Translations under genes and position numbers: made by a program
The notes under the pieces: model-generated
Databases searched by the model: none
What the model saw: only the letters and a program-made list of their open reading frames with translations
Told to the model about the DNA's origin: nothing
Shown here: positions 1 through 9,995 of the stretch, one piece after another
Layout of the letters: every line of letters starts with the position of its first letter
How positions within the stretch are numbered: position 1 is the stretch's first letter
From: Leptotrichia sp. oral taxon 221
Lineage (GTDB): Bacteria > Fusobacteriota > Fusobacteriia > Fusobacteriales > Leptotrichiaceae
Assembly (NCBI RefSeq): GCF_018128245.1
Contig: NZ_CP072378.1
Location: forward strand, 186,001 to 250,000
Direction of reading: 5' to 3'
DNA length: 64,000 bases

Positions 1-2
1 GA

Positions 3-1649
3 GGAGTAACTATTAAAACTCCACCAAAAGCAACACCAGTATCAATAACTATTGATAAAACAGGTGAAATTATGTCAGTAGTAAATGTAGATACAGATGT
101 GGCTAGTCCAACTCCATCGAAAGTAACAATTACAGATTTATCAAAAGGAACTGTAAATGTGTTAGATGCTACAAGCTACAATTATTCTAGCGTACCATCA
201 TCAACAGAAGCAACATCTATTGGAATGTATGTAGATACATCAGGAATAAATTATACAAATCCTATTCAAGGACTTAATAATTTAAGCGGACTTACCGATG
301 TTGAGTTGATTTTTGGAACTGAAGCTACGAAATATACTAATTCAAAAGCTATAGAAGTTGGAGATAATATATTAACACCGTATAATAATGCATTGGCAAG
401 CGTAATTAGTCCTGGAGGAACAACATTAAATGCTTATTCTGGAAGTTTAACTTGGCTAGCACAACCAGTAAAATCTGTAGCAACAGGATTGCTTGATACA
501 CTTTACTTAGTAAAAGTTCCGTATACAGGATTTGCTAGAAAAGGAGATAAAGATACATATAACTTCTTAGATGGATTAGAACAAAGATACGGAGTGGAAG
601 CACTTGGTTCAAGAGAAAGAGCAGTATTTACTAAGTTAAATGATCTTGGAAATGCAGAAACTCATATTTTCACTCAAGCAGTGGATGAGATGAAAGGTCA
701 TCAATATGCAAATACTCAACGTAGAATTTTTGAAACAGGAAATACTTTAGATAAAGAATTTAAATATTTACACGACGAATGGAGAAATCCTTCTAAACAA
801 AATAACAAAGTTAAAATCTTTGGTATGAGAAATGAGTATAAGACAGATACAGCTGGAATTGTTGATTATACAAGTGATGCGTATGGGATAGCTTATGTAC
901 ATGAAGATGAAACTGTTAAATTAGGAAATAGTTCAGGATGGTATGCAGGAGCTGTAAACAATAGATTTAAATTTAAAGATTTAGGTAAATCTAGAGAAAA
1001 TCAAACTATGTTAAAAGCAGGTGTATTTAAAACAATGTCGCCTTACAATGATCATAACGGTGCATTGAGATGGACAGTTGCTGGAGATGCATTTGTCGGT
1101 CTAAATGAAATGAAACGTAGATTCTTTGTAGTAGATGACGTATTCAATGCTAAAGGAGACTACACTTCATATGGTGCTGCATTCAAAACAGATTTAGGAT
1201 ACGATATTAGAATGTCTGAAAGAACGCACTTAAAACCTTATGGAGCCTTGAAAATGGAATATGGTAGATTCAGTAAGATAAAAGAGGATTCTGGAGAAAT
1301 CAGATTAGAAGTAGACGGAAATGACTATTTCTCAGTTAAACCAGAAGTTGGGTTACAATTTAAATACGTTCAACCAATGGCAGTTAGAACTCAATTATCA
1401 GTAGGATTAACAGCCGCTTACGAAAAAGAACTTGGAAGATTAGATGACGTAAACAACAAAGCTAGAGTAAGATACACAACAGCTGACTGGTACAGTCTTG
1501 GAGGAGAAAAAGAAAACAGAAAAGGAAATGGTAAATTCGATCTTAATATCGGAATTGATAACACAAGATTTGGAGTAACAGTAAATGCTGGATACGACAC
1601 TAAAGGTGAAAACATTAGAGGTGGAATTGGATTTAGAGCGATTTACTAA
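3..1649 (+). CDS. Autotransporter, C-terminal part (5' end outside window)
   Basis: The reading frame is open from the first complete codon of the window, so this is the 3' end of a longer gene. An internal ATG at 72 is not a likely start, because the residues before it align with the complete paralogue at 2652-9611. The visible part holds the end of a passenger domain (to about residue 150), a linker, and a C-terminal autotransporter beta-barrel ending in the aromatic-terminated tail GIGFRAIY, the usual outer-membrane insertion signal. The barrel translocates or anchors the passenger at the cell surface. The last 48 codons differ from the downstream paralogue at only three positions, all synonymous. 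The passenger ligand or role is unknown. Confidence 0.9.
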   Translation, partial: GVTIKTPPKATPVSITIDKTGEIMSVVNVDTDVASPTPSKVTITDLSKGTVNVLDATSYNYSSVPSSTEATSIGMYVDTSGINYTNPIQGLNNLSGLTDVELIFGTEATKYTNSKAIEVGDNILTPYNNALASVISPGGTTLNAYSGSLTWLAQPVKSVATGLLDTLYLVKVPYTGFARKGDKDTYNFLDGLEQRYGVEALGSRERAVFTKLNDLGNAETHIFTQAVDEMKGHQYANTQRRIFETGNTLDKEFKYLHDEWRNPSKQNNKVKIFGMRNEYKTDTAGIVDYTSDAYGIAYVHEDETVKLGNSSGWYAGAVNNRFKFKDLGKSRENQTMLKAGVFKTMSPYNDHNGALRWTVAGDAFVGLNEMKRRFFVVDDVFNAKGDYTSYGAAFKTDLGYDIRMSERTHLKPYGALKMEYGRFSKIKEDSGEIRLEVDGNDYFSVKPEVGLQFKYVQPMAVRTQLSVGLTAAYEKELGRLDDVNNKARVRYTTADWYSLGGEKENRKGNGKFDLNIGIDNTRFGVTVNAGYDTKGENIRGGIGFRAIY

Positions 1650-1690
1650 TTCTAAAATTGTTAAAAAAATAGAAATGAAAAAAGAGCAGT
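1506..1690 (+). repeat. Direct repeat, copy 1 (autotransporter 3' end)
   Basis: The last 144 coding bases and part of the 3' untranslated region match 9468-9650. Only three mismatches occur in the coding part, all silent; small indels follow after the stop. Further upstream the two barrels are clearly more diverged. Confidence 0.9.
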
Positions 1691-1710
1691 AATTTCACTG
1701 TTCTTTTTTT
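1678..1710 (+). terminator. Rho-independent terminator of first autotransporter gene
   Basis: An A-rich arm plus GAGCAGT pairs with ACTGTTC followed by seven T, with a 6-nt loop, about 30 bp after the stop codon. The A-tract and T-tract also make it usable from the other strand, where the toxin gene ends a few bases away. Confidence 0.85.
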
Positions 1711-1713
1711 GTA

Positions 1714-1977
1714 TTATTTGTCTCTATAATGGGAACCACATTGCCATATTTCCAAAGTATCATTTACAATTTTAAAAACAATACGATTAGCTTTATCTAT
1801 TCGAACACTCCAATAACCTGCAAGATTTCCAGATAATTGTTCGGGTTTACCAATACAGTTATACCCATTTCTATCAATATTTTTAATTAGATTATTGATT
1901 CTTTTGATAATTTTTTTATCTTGAGTTTGCCAATAAAGATATTCTTCCCATGCTTCATCAGACCACACTTTTTTCAC
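1714..1977 (-). CDS. yoeB: YoeB-family mRNA interferase toxin
   Basis: This 87-residue protein matches the Txe/YoeB family over its whole length. It cleaves mRNA on the ribosome at the A site. The catalytic residues known from E. coli YoeB fall at the same numbers: Glu46, Arg65 and His83, with the end reading SHYRDK. The start is GTG at 1977, and its G is shared with the TAG stop of the antitoxin gene upstream, so the two are translationally coupled. GAGGTG within the antitoxin gene end serves as ribosome binding site. The partner is a RelB/DinJ-type antitoxin rather than the usual YefM. No truncation is seen. Confidence 0.9.
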   Translation of the reverse strand: MKKVWSDEAWEEYLYWQTQDKKIIKRINNLIKNIDRNGYNCIGKPEQLSGNLAGYWSVRIDKANRIVFKIVNDTLEIWQCGSHYRDK

Positions 1978-2234
1978 TATTTCACCTCAATTAGTTCATG
2001 TTCTTTCAGTGTTGTTTTTCCCTTTTTAACATTTTCAATAGATTGATTTAGACGTTCCATATTTTGATTACTATAAAATGGGTCTGCTGTCACTTCAAAA
2101 GGTATTCGTCTCTCAGAACCTAATTTTTTTAAATAGATTGTTATTGCTGCAGACAGAGAAAGTCCCATATCAGAACAGGCTTGTTCAGCCTTTTTTTTGA
2201 TAACATCATCAATTCGTAAATTAATTTGTGCCAT
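1977..2234 (-). CDS. RelB/DinJ-family antitoxin
   Basis: This 85-residue protein has an N-terminal ribbon-helix-helix DNA-binding segment (INLRIDDVIKKKAEQACSDM, then GLSLSAAITIYL) typical of RelB/DinJ, followed by a charged C-terminal tail that would wrap the toxin. It should neutralise the overlapping YoeB-like toxin and autorepress the operon. AGGAGAG stands upstream of the ATG. The family assignment rests on the N-terminal RHH pattern. The combination with a YoeB toxin is less common than YefM-YoeB. Confidence 0.85.
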   Translation of the reverse strand: MAQINLRIDDVIKKKAEQACSDMGLSLSAAITIYLKKLGSERRIPFEVTADPFYSNQNMERLNQSIENVKKGKTTLKEHELIEVK

Positions 2235-2276
2235 AAAAATCTCTCCTTTTTATATTATTCTATAATTTCTGAATAC

Positions 2277-2305
2277 AATATACTATATTTTATACTAATT
2301 GTAAA
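2277..2305 (-). promoter_or_regulatory. Promoter of the toxin-antitoxin pair
   Basis: On the minus strand TTTACA and TATATT are separated by 17 bp, upstream of the antitoxin start. The surrounding AT-rich sequence (about 2270-2340) has several short imperfect dyads around TATAC/GTATA that could be RHH antitoxin operators. Confidence 0.5.
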
Positions 2306-2483
2306 GTATTATTATATACAATATATAGTAAAATAATTAAATTATATCTAAAATTAATTTTTGTATCTAGAAGTTATCTTTAGAATATGGATATTAAGAA
2401 ATGATTGTTGCATCTTCTTTGGTATAACATTTACTTATGTTCCTTATCAAAAAATAAAAATTTCATTAAAGCTAAATTTCTTT

Positions 2484-2511
2484 TTGAAAAATCTTTTTTT
2501 TATGTTATAAT
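2484..2511 (+). promoter_or_regulatory. Promoter of autotransporter gene
   Basis: TTGAAA and TATAAT are separated by 16 bp, with a TGn extended -10. This implies a 5' leader of about 130 nt before the gene. The rest of the 2235-2651 gap shows no gene. Confidence 0.7.
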
Positions 2512-2651
2512 AATGAACAAGACGAAATAAAATCATTTCAAATTTGAAGTCATAAATTGGTTTAAATGTAGTAAACATAGGGGTTTTATGAAGAAAAAAA
2601 TTTGATGTGTATTGTTTTAGATTAAAAGAAAATTAAAAGGAGAGAATGAAA

Positions 2652-5600
2652 ATGACAAATAATTTAAGGGTTTTAAAGAAAGAATTGAAATCTTTTGCAA
2701 AAAAAGTAAAAGATTTTAAATATACAGATTCTGCACTTATTACTTTTTTATTGACTGGGACAGTAGAGCTAGGTGTTACATTGAATGCTCATGCAGCTCA
2801 AGATGAAATCGAAACGCAGAAAAAAGTAATTAATACATCGATATCAGATATGCATCAGCAATTTAAAAGGGTGAAATCTGAAAATGATAAATTAATGAAA
2901 GATTATAACTTAGAGTTAATACAATTAATGGAGCAAGGAGACCACGTAGTAAAATCACCTTGGAGCTCTTGGCAATATGGAATAAATGGAATTTACAACG
3001 ATTGGCAAGGAAAATACAAAGGTCGTGGAGACAAAACTCCTGATGTGAAATACGAAAGAGACAAAACATTATCAAAATACAAATACAACACAAATCCAAA
3101 CAAAGCATACGGTTACGGAAATACAACAGAACTTGGATTGAAACAGGAACCAAACGCAGTAATTCCAGTATCAGCATCACTTCAACCATTGATTCCAAGA
3201 ATAAAAACAGCAAATGTTTCAATGGCAGTTGATATTAGTGACTTACCTTCGTTTACACCAAGAACAGTTACACCACCATCAGCACCAGTTGTTAGTACAT
3301 CAGTAACTTTTACACCACCGACTTTTGGTTTGGTTGGGGAATCTTTCGGAAATGGAAATGATGATTATTTTGAAAAAACAGTTCCTGGTGATGGGTTAAT
3401 TGAAGGTGTTTCATTATTAGGTGGAAATTTTGCGACAGAACTTACTTCTCTTGGTAATACTAATTTTGCTGGATTTTTAGGGAATAAATGGCGACATGCT
3501 GAAAACTGGACTTATGGATATAAAGATTATGATCCATATAATGTATCTGATGCAGTATCTAATACAAATTATTCAGGAGTTAGTTCTCTTGCAGCAAATG
3601 GAGGAAGATTATCTACTCCTATTTCGAGAATGCTTGCGACAGCTTCAGGGAAAACAGGATTTTTAAAAATGGCTTCATACAATAGAAAAAGTTCTACAAT
3701 GATTAATAATGCAGATATTATGTATACAAGAAAAGGAGCTTCTCTTACAGGATATAGCACTACTAAGAACTATGAAGGAGTAGTAAAAGAATTAGTTCAT
3801 TTAGATACACATGGTGCTCAACCAATAACAGGTGCAAATAGTGAAGATACAAGAGTATCAAATATTATAAATAAATTACCAAGTGATAAACAAGCAAAAG
3901 TTACAAGTGCATGGTCGGATTTTAAAAATATTGCTTCTGCAAAAGGGATGGAACGTTCACAAACTTTTATAAATAGAGGAACTACTGTTGTCGAAGGTTC
4001 AAATGTAACTTTTTCAAACAGTTATGATCATACAGATGGTTTTACTATTGGAAATGGAAAAACAATGGCAGCAGTTATAAATGCAGGAAATATAATTGTA
4101 CATCCGCTAAATGAAGGTGGAAATAAATTAGGTTCTGATTCATCAGTATTTTTAGTATCTGCAGAAGTATATGCAAAAAATGGACAGACTGGTGGAGTTA
4201 ACGGAATTCCACAGCTTTTGTATAACTCTGGAGAAATAAAAATGTATAATAAAAAATCTGCAGTATTTTTTATAAATCCTGATCCATATGAAAGAACAGG
4301 GAATACTACAGCAAGAAGAGATATTAGTATAATTAATAGAGATGGACAGATAAAAGAATATGGTGAAAATTCTGTTGGGGTTTATATTAAAACACCGAAT
4401 TATGTTAAACAATTGAATTTAGATTTTTCTGATACACAAACAAGTGCAGGAAATTTTTCTCCAATGACTTTATATGGAGATAATAGTATTGGGTTATATA
4501 TTGAAAAAGTAATTAACGATACATCTGATAAAAATTTTGCAGGGACACCAGATTTTAGTGACAGAAATACATTTGATGCAAGCGAAGTTGGTAAAAATAC
4601 TTCAATCAAAAGAGCGAGCAATGCTAACGGAGATTCAGTAGTTTACGGAAACTTTGCAGTTAATATAGGAGATTCAAGTGATACTGGAAATCAACAATAT
4701 ACTTCAAAAAATACAATTTCAATAAGTAATCCAGGTACTATCGATGAACATTCAACAGAAGGAACACCAGATACATTTGATTTAAATGGAAGTAGCACTA
4801 ACCCTAAAATTGAAAAAAGTTTTGGTATATTCTCAAACTACAATATAGACTTCAGTAAAGACTCTGTTAGTACAACAACAGGAATAAATAAATTCGGACA
4901 CCAAATTAATATTTTTGGAAATACAGACCAAAATATCGGAGTTCTTACTGGAAATGAGGCTATATATAAACTTGGTAAAGGAAGTATCAATTTATCAGGT
5001 AAAAATAGTACGGGTAATATAGGAGTTTTAGTTGGTGGAAGTAGAGATTCATCATCAGGAAATCCTACTCACCAGACAGATGGTAAAGTAATTGGAGACG
5101 TTGTAACAATAACTGGAGCTTCTGATAATTCAGATAGAGGAAATAGAGCAATTGTAGCAGTTGGAAAAAATAGTACAAATACTGTTTCAAATTCGGTTGA
5201 AGTAAATGAAGTTAAGTCAATAGGTGCTACAAACTCAATAGCAATTGTAGCAGATGATCATTCGACTGTAAAAGTTAATAGTTCAGCAACTAATTCATCT
5301 TCAACAACTACAGGAGTAAATATTTCTGGATCAAGATACGAAGCTACTCCTAGTCGTCCAGATGATAATGTTGGGGCTGCATATGCGAATAATGGAGCGA
5401 CTATAACAATAGACAGAACAGTAATACCAACAGCAGCTAATATTTCAATAGAAGGTGGAATGAATGGTACTAAACATATGGGATTTGGATTGTTTGCAAA
5501 TAATAATGGGAATATTAGTGCAAAATATAATTCAATAAATGTAACGAATGCTTCTACAGCAATAGCTGCGTTAAATGGAGGGAAAGTAGATTTAGATCAC

Positions 5601-8600
5601 TCACAAGTTGAATATAGTGGAGAAGGATATGCATTATATGCAGGTACTGACTCAAGTACATCTATTGCAACGCCACCTGTTGCGGGAGAAATTAAATTAA
5701 CAAATGGTAAGTTAGTACTGGGAGGAAAAGCTGTTGGATATGTAAAAGACCAAGGATTAGCAACACCTTCTGTAGTTCTTACAGGAACTAACATAGATGT
5801 AAAATCAGATGATGTAATAATTGCTGATTTACGGAATTCTGCTACAGGTATAGTAACAGTTGATGTTGATAGTTCAGGAACGCCTTTGAAAACGCAATTG
5901 TTAGGTGCAGGAGTAGGAACAATTACACCAGTAGCGGGATCAGGAGCAACTGGAAAACATAAATATGCAGTGGTAGACAATGCTGAAATTAATATTAAAT
6001 CAGTTGTTGATAAAGCAGATAGTACAACAGATTCAGACAGTGAAGTATTCTCGAAAAGATTCTTGTACCAAAATTCAAGAGTAAACGTTGAATCAGGTGC
6101 TTCGGTGAAAGCAGAATTGAACACAGCACAGTCACAAGCGACTGGAACTAGCCTTCCTGTAGGTCTTGCAGTAACTGGAAGTGCAAACTCTACTAATAAT
6201 TCGACAACAAAAATTGGAAATAAAGGTGATATTGTTGTTGATAGAACAGATAGTGGACAAGGTGGAATTGGACTTTATGTAGATTATGGTCAAATTAATA
6301 ACTATAATGGTGGAACAATAAATGTTGAAAAAGGTACAGTAAACGGACCTAATGACAAAGCAATTGGAATATATGGAACAAATAATACGAATATTGTAAA
6401 TGATGGAGCAGTAAATGTTGGTGGTAATAAATCAATAGGAATTTTGGGACTTTCATATAGAATAGATCATGCTACAGGTTTAGCTGTAGATCCAACTACT
6501 GAACCTTATTATGCAAGTGCTACAAATAAAGCTGATTTTGGTAAAATTAATATTGAAAATTCAGTGACAGGTGCAATTACAATGGATAATGACGGTGCAG
6601 TTGGAATGTTTGTAAAAAATAATAGTAAGGACTCTAGTGTAACAGCTACATACAATAGAGCTAAATCTGATCTTGTTGCTGTAAATAGAGGTACTATTAC
6701 AATGAATGGAAACAATAGTGCAGTAGGAATGGGAGCAGATAACGGTACAGTTACAAATGATACAACTGGTAAAATTTATGTAAATGGAACAAAATCAGTT
6801 GGTATGTATGGAACAAAAGATTCTGATTTAACAAATAATGGAGAAATCAATGTTGTAGCAACTTCTGCTGGAAATGAATCAATTGGAATGTACATTGACG
6901 ATCAAGATTCAACTATTACGAATACAGGAAAAATCAATGTTGGACAATCTTCTTACGGTATTTATGGTAAAAAAGTAAACATGAATGGTGGAGAAATTAA
7001 CGTTGCAGACGATGGAGTTGGAGTTTATTCAACAGGGCCTACTGTAAATCTTAATTCAGGAAAAGTTACAGTTGCAAATAACAATGCAGTTGGAGTTTAC
7101 ATTGCAGACGATAGTAAAAATCCACAACCAACAACAGTAACATCAGCTGTTGATATGAAAGTAGGAGATACAGATTCGTTTGGATATTTGATAACAGCTA
7201 CAAATGCTAAGACAGACTTGACAATAAATCCAACACCAAATGATGTACATGTTGGAGAAAAATCAGTTTACGTTTATTCAGCAGCACCACAAAGTTTAGG
7301 TGGAAAAATTATCAATCATTCAAATATTGTAATGGATAAGAATAATGGATACGGTATTTATTCTTCGCAAGATTCAGAAAACTATGGAGATATTAACTTA
7401 ACTTCAGGAGTTGGAAATATAGGAGTTTACTCAACACAAGGAATGGGTAGAAACCATGGAACAATTACAGTTGGTCCAAGTAATGTAACTAACAAAGAAT
7501 ACGGAATTGGTATGGCAACTGGATATTATGACGAAGCTACAAAAGCTGAATTAAATATTGGAACAATTGAAAATGTTGGAACTATCAATGTTTCAGACGA
7601 TAACAGTGTGGGAATGTATGCTGTTGGAACTGGCTCAAAAGCGATTAACAGAGGAACTATTAACTTGAGTGGTAATAATACAACTGGAATGTATATTGAT
7701 AGACATGCGGTTGGAGAAAATTACGGAACTATTCAAACAACGCCGACTGCGAATGGAAAAGGAATCAAAGGGGTAGTTGTAACAAATGGTGGAGTAATTA
7801 AAAACTATGGAACAATTAATATTCAAGGTGCTAAAAATATTGGAGTGTATGCGTTTAGAGGAGATGAAACAAGTTCAAAATATGTACCTTATGAAGAAAA
7901 TGGAACTGGAAATATTTCAACAAGACCATACGTAGAAGGAACTGCTACAGATAGAAAAACAGTTGGAAAAGCATCAGTAAAAGTTCCGCCTGCATCATTG
8001 CCAAGTGCAGTTTCAATTTCAATAGACGGTGTGGATGTAGCACCTACAAAAGTTGATACAAATATTGCTTCACCACAAGCACCAGAAGTATTGATTACAG
8101 ATTTATCAGGAGTAACAAAATTAAATCTAGCAGTAGAACAAATGGATCACGATCACACTGATTCAAATGCAGAAATTTCAAGCATTGGAATGTATGTAGA
8201 TACTTCAGGAATAAATTATACACAACCAATCCAAGGATTAAGCAATTTATCAGGATTGACAGATGTAGATTTAATCATGGGTACAGAAGTTACTAAATAC
8301 TTAAATGCAAAAGCAATCCAAATTGGAGATAATATTTTAAAACCATATAATGACGCATTGTCAAGTGTAGTATCGACAGGAGTTGACTTGAATGTAAATT
8401 CAGCAAGTTTAACTTGGTTAGCACAACCAGTAGAATCAGGAAATGTAGCAGCACCAATAAAAACAGTATACATGGTTAAAATTCCGTATACAGACTTTGC
8501 AAGTAAAAATGATGTTGACACAGAACATTTCTTGGATGGATTGGAACAAAGATACGGAGTTGAAGGAATTCACTCAAGAGAAAAACAAATTTTCAATAAG

Positions 8601-9611
8601 TTGAACAGTTTAGGAAAAGGAGAATCACATATTTTCGCTCAAGCTGTAAACGAAATGAAAGGTTACGAATATTCAAACACTCAACAAAGAATATATGAAA
8701 CAGGAAACGCTTTGGATAAAGAGTTTAAATATCTACACGATGAATGGAGAAATCCTTCTAAACAAAATAACAAGATAAAAGTATTCGGTCAAAAAGACGA
8801 GTATAACACTGATACAGCAGGAGTAATTGATTACGATAGCAATGCTTACGGAGTAGCTTACGTACATGAAGATGAAACTGTTAAATTGGGAAATAGTTCA
8901 GGTTGGTACGCAGGAGCTGTTACAAATAGATTCAAATTTAAAGATTTAGGAAAATCTACAGAACAAGATACTATGATAAAAGCAGGAATCTTCAAAACAA
9001 TGTCACCTTACAACGATCATAACGGTTCATTAAGATGGACAGTTGCAGGAGATGTGTTTGGAGGAATCAACAATATGCGTCGTAAATTCTGGGTAGTAGA
9101 CGATACATTTGAATCAAAAGGTGATTATTACACTTATGGAGCAGCGTTCAAAACTGACTTAGGTTACGATATTAGATTAAGCGAAAGAACACATTTGAGA
9201 CCTTATGGAGCCTTAAAAATGGAATATGGAAGATTTACAGATGTAAATGAAGACAGAGGAGAAATGAACTTGGAAGTAAAAGGAAACGACTACTTCTCAG
9301 TAAAACCAGAAATTGGAGCAGAATTCAAATATGTTCAACCATTGGCAGTAAGAACTCAATTATCAGTAGGACTTTCAGCAGCATATGAAAACGAACTTGG
9401 AAAATTAAACAGATTAAATCAAGCAAGAGTAAGATATACAACGGCTGATTGGTACAACTTAAGAAACGAAAAAGAAAACAGAAAAGGAAACGGTAAATTC
9501 GATCTTAACATCGGAATTGATAACACAAGATTTGGAGTAACAGTAAATGCTGGATACGACACTAAAGGTGAAAACATTAGAGGTGGAATCGGATTTAGAG
9601 CGATTTACTAA
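2652..9611 (+). CDS. Giant autotransporter adhesin-like protein
   Basis: This is a type V secreted surface protein of about 2,320 residues. The N-terminus (MTNNLRVLKKELKSFAKKV) with an extended signal region ending near AHA-A resembles the autotransporter-associated N-terminal domain found in fusobacteria. A coiled-coil-like stretch of about 60 residues follows, then a very long passenger built of degenerate repeats such as N-G-I-N-V..NS-I-G-M-Y, as in beta-helix adhesins. The last 260 or so residues form the beta-barrel ending in GIGFRAIY. The ATG at 2646 is in frame too, but GGAGA lies only 2 nt before it and 8 nt before 2652, so 2652 is preferred. Ligand unknown. Confidence 0.9.
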   Translation: MTNNLRVLKKELKSFAKKVKDFKYTDSALITFLLTGTVELGVTLNAHAAQDEIETQKKVINTSISDMHQQFKRVKSENDKLMKDYNLELIQLMEQGDHVVKSPWSSWQYGINGIYNDWQGKYKGRGDKTPDVKYERDKTLSKYKYNTNPNKAYGYGNTTELGLKQEPNAVIPVSASLQPLIPRIKTANVSMAVDISDLPSFTPRTVTPPSAPVVSTSVTFTPPTFGLVGESFGNGNDDYFEKTVPGDGLIEGVSLLGGNFATELTSLGNTNFAGFLGNKWRHAENWTYGYKDYDPYNVSDAVSNTNYSGVSSLAANGGRLSTPISRMLATASGKTGFLKMASYNRKSSTMINNADIMYTRKGASLTGYSTTKNYEGVVKELVHLDTHGAQPITGANSEDTRVSNIINKLPSDKQAKVTSAWSDFKNIASAKGMERSQTFINRGTTVVEGSNVTFSNSYDHTDGFTIGNGKTMAAVINAGNIIVHPLNEGGNKLGSDSSVFLVSAEVYAKNGQTGGVNGIPQLLYNSGEIKMYNKKSAVFFINPDPYERTGNTTARRDISIINRDGQIKEYGENSVGVYIKTPNYVKQLNLDFSDTQTSAGNFSPMTLYGDNSIGLYIEKVINDTSDKNFAGTPDFSDRNTFDASEVGKNTSIKRASNANGDSVVYGNFAVNIGDSSDTGNQQYTSKNTISISNPGTIDEHSTEGTPDTFDLNGSSTNPKIEKSFGIFSNYNIDFSKDSVSTTTGINKFGHQINIFGNTDQNIGVLTGNEAIYKLGKGSINLSGKNSTGNIGVLVGGSRDSSSGNPTHQTDGKVIGDVVTITGASDNSDRGNRAIVAVGKNSTNTVSNSVEVNEVKSIGATNSIAIVADDHSTVKVNSSATNSSSTTTGVNISGSRYEATPSRPDDNVGAAYANNGATITIDRTVIPTAANISIEGGMNGTKHMGFGLFANNNGNISAKYNSINVTNASTAIAALNGGKVDLDHSQVEYSGEGYALYAGTDSSTSIATPPVAGEIKLTNGKLVLGGKAVGYVKDQGLATPSVVLTGTNIDVKSDDVIIADLRNSATGIVTVDVDSSGTPLKTQLLGAGVGTITPVAGSGATGKHKYAVVDNAEINIKSVVDKADSTTDSDSEVFSKRFLYQNSRVNVESGASVKAELNTAQSQATGTSLPVGLAVTGSANSTNNSTTKIGNKGDIVVDRTDSGQGGIGLYVDYGQINNYNGGTINVEKGTVNGPNDKAIGIYGTNNTNIVNDGAVNVGGNKSIGILGLSYRIDHATGLAVDPTTEPYYASATNKADFGKINIENSVTGAITMDNDGAVGMFVKNNSKDSSVTATYNRAKSDLVAVNRGTITMNGNNSAVGMGADNGTVTNDTTGKIYVNGTKSVGMYGTKDSDLTNNGEINVVATSAGNESIGMYIDDQDSTITNTGKINVGQSSYGIYGKKVNMNGGEINVADDGVGVYSTGPTVNLNSGKVTVANNNAVGVYIADDSKNPQPTTVTSAVDMKVGDTDSFGYLITATNAKTDLTINPTPNDVHVGEKSVYVYSAAPQSLGGKIINHSNIVMDKNNGYGIYSSQDSENYGDINLTSGVGNIGVYSTQGMGRNHGTITVGPSNVTNKEYGIGMATGYYDEATKAELNIGTIENVGTINVSDDNSVGMYAVGTGSKAINRGTINLSGNNTTGMYIDRHAVGENYGTIQTTPTANGKGIKGVVVTNGGVIKNYGTINIQGAKNIGVYAFRGDETSSKYVPYEENGTGNISTRPYVEGTATDRKTVGKASVKVPPASLPSAVSISIDGVDVAPTKVDTNIASPQAPEVLITDLSGVTKLNLAVEQMDHDHTDSNAEISSIGMYVDTSGINYTQPIQGLSNLSGLTDVDLIMGTEVTKYLNAKAIQIGDNILKPYNDALSSVVSTGVDLNVNSASLTWLAQPVESGNVAAPIKTVYMVKIPYTDFASKNDVDTEHFLDGLEQRYGVEGIHSREKQIFNKLNSLGKGESHIFAQAVNEMKGYEYSNTQQRIYETGNALDKEFKYLHDEWRNPSKQNNKIKVFGQKDEYNTDTAGVIDYDSNAYGVAYVHEDETVKLGNSSGWYAGAVTNRFKFKDLGKSTEQDTMIKAGIFKTMSPYNDHNGSLRWTVAGDVFGGINNMRRKFWVVDDTFESKGDYYTYGAAFKTDLGYDIRLSERTHLRPYGALKMEYGRFTDVNEDRGEMNLEVKGNDYFSVKPEIGAEFKYVQPLAVRTQLSVGLSAAYENELGKLNRLNQARVRYTTADWYNLRNEKENRKGNGKFDLNIGIDNTRFGVTVNAGYDTKGENIRGGIGFRAIY

Positions 9612-9650
9612 TTCTGAAATTGTTAAAAAATAGAAATAAAAAAGAGCAGT
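9468..9650 (+). repeat. Direct repeat, copy 2 (autotransporter 3' end)
   Basis: This is the second copy of the near-identical autotransporter gene end described at 1506-1690, at a constant offset of 7,962 bp in the coding part. Confidence 0.9.
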
Positions 9651-9675
9651 AACAGTGAGTTGCTGTTCTTTTTTT
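9638..9675 (+). terminator. Terminator of autotransporter gene
   Basis: A6-GAGCAGTAAC pairs with GTTGCTGTTC-T7 around a 5-nt loop. It shares its left arm with the terminator at 1678-1710. The remaining 9676-9901 holds no gene or clear signal. Confidence 0.85.
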
Positions 9676-9901
9676 GTTTATAGGGAAATTAAATTCATAT
9701 TTTTTTAAACTATTTACTGATATATTTGATAATTTTAAAAGAGGTGTTTTTATTTTTGAAAATCAAATAATTATTGTAATAATATAAATTTGTTTTTTAA
9801 TTGTTAACACTAAAAAATATAAAGAGTTAAATTTTTTCAATATTCTATGATACCCATAAAACCGTAATAAAAAAATAAAACAAAATTTTTCACAAAAAGT
9901 A

Positions 9902-9929
9902 TTGACTTTTTAAAAAAGTGGGGTATAAA
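9902..9929 (+). promoter_or_regulatory. Promoter of ula operon
   Basis: TTGACT and TATAAA are separated by 16 bp, about 65 bp upstream of ulaG. No clear operator dyad was recognised next to it. Confidence 0.7.
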
Positions 9930-9995
9930 TTATTGTTAGCAAATAGTAAACAAAAAATATATAATACTTAAAGCAATTTTTAGGAGGAATCGATT

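Noticed and set aside
5597-6124. A 175-codon open frame on the minus strand inside the giant autotransporter gene
   Set aside because: Its composition mirrors the Ser/Thr/Gly-rich passenger repeats on the plus strand; it has no start signal or known domain.
6200-7900. Repeated short motifs in the autotransporter passenger as a CRISPR-like or tandem DNA repeat
   Set aside because: The periodicity is in degenerate protein motifs (NxG.I.V...SxGMY) with diverged DNA; no regular repeat-spacer structure exists.
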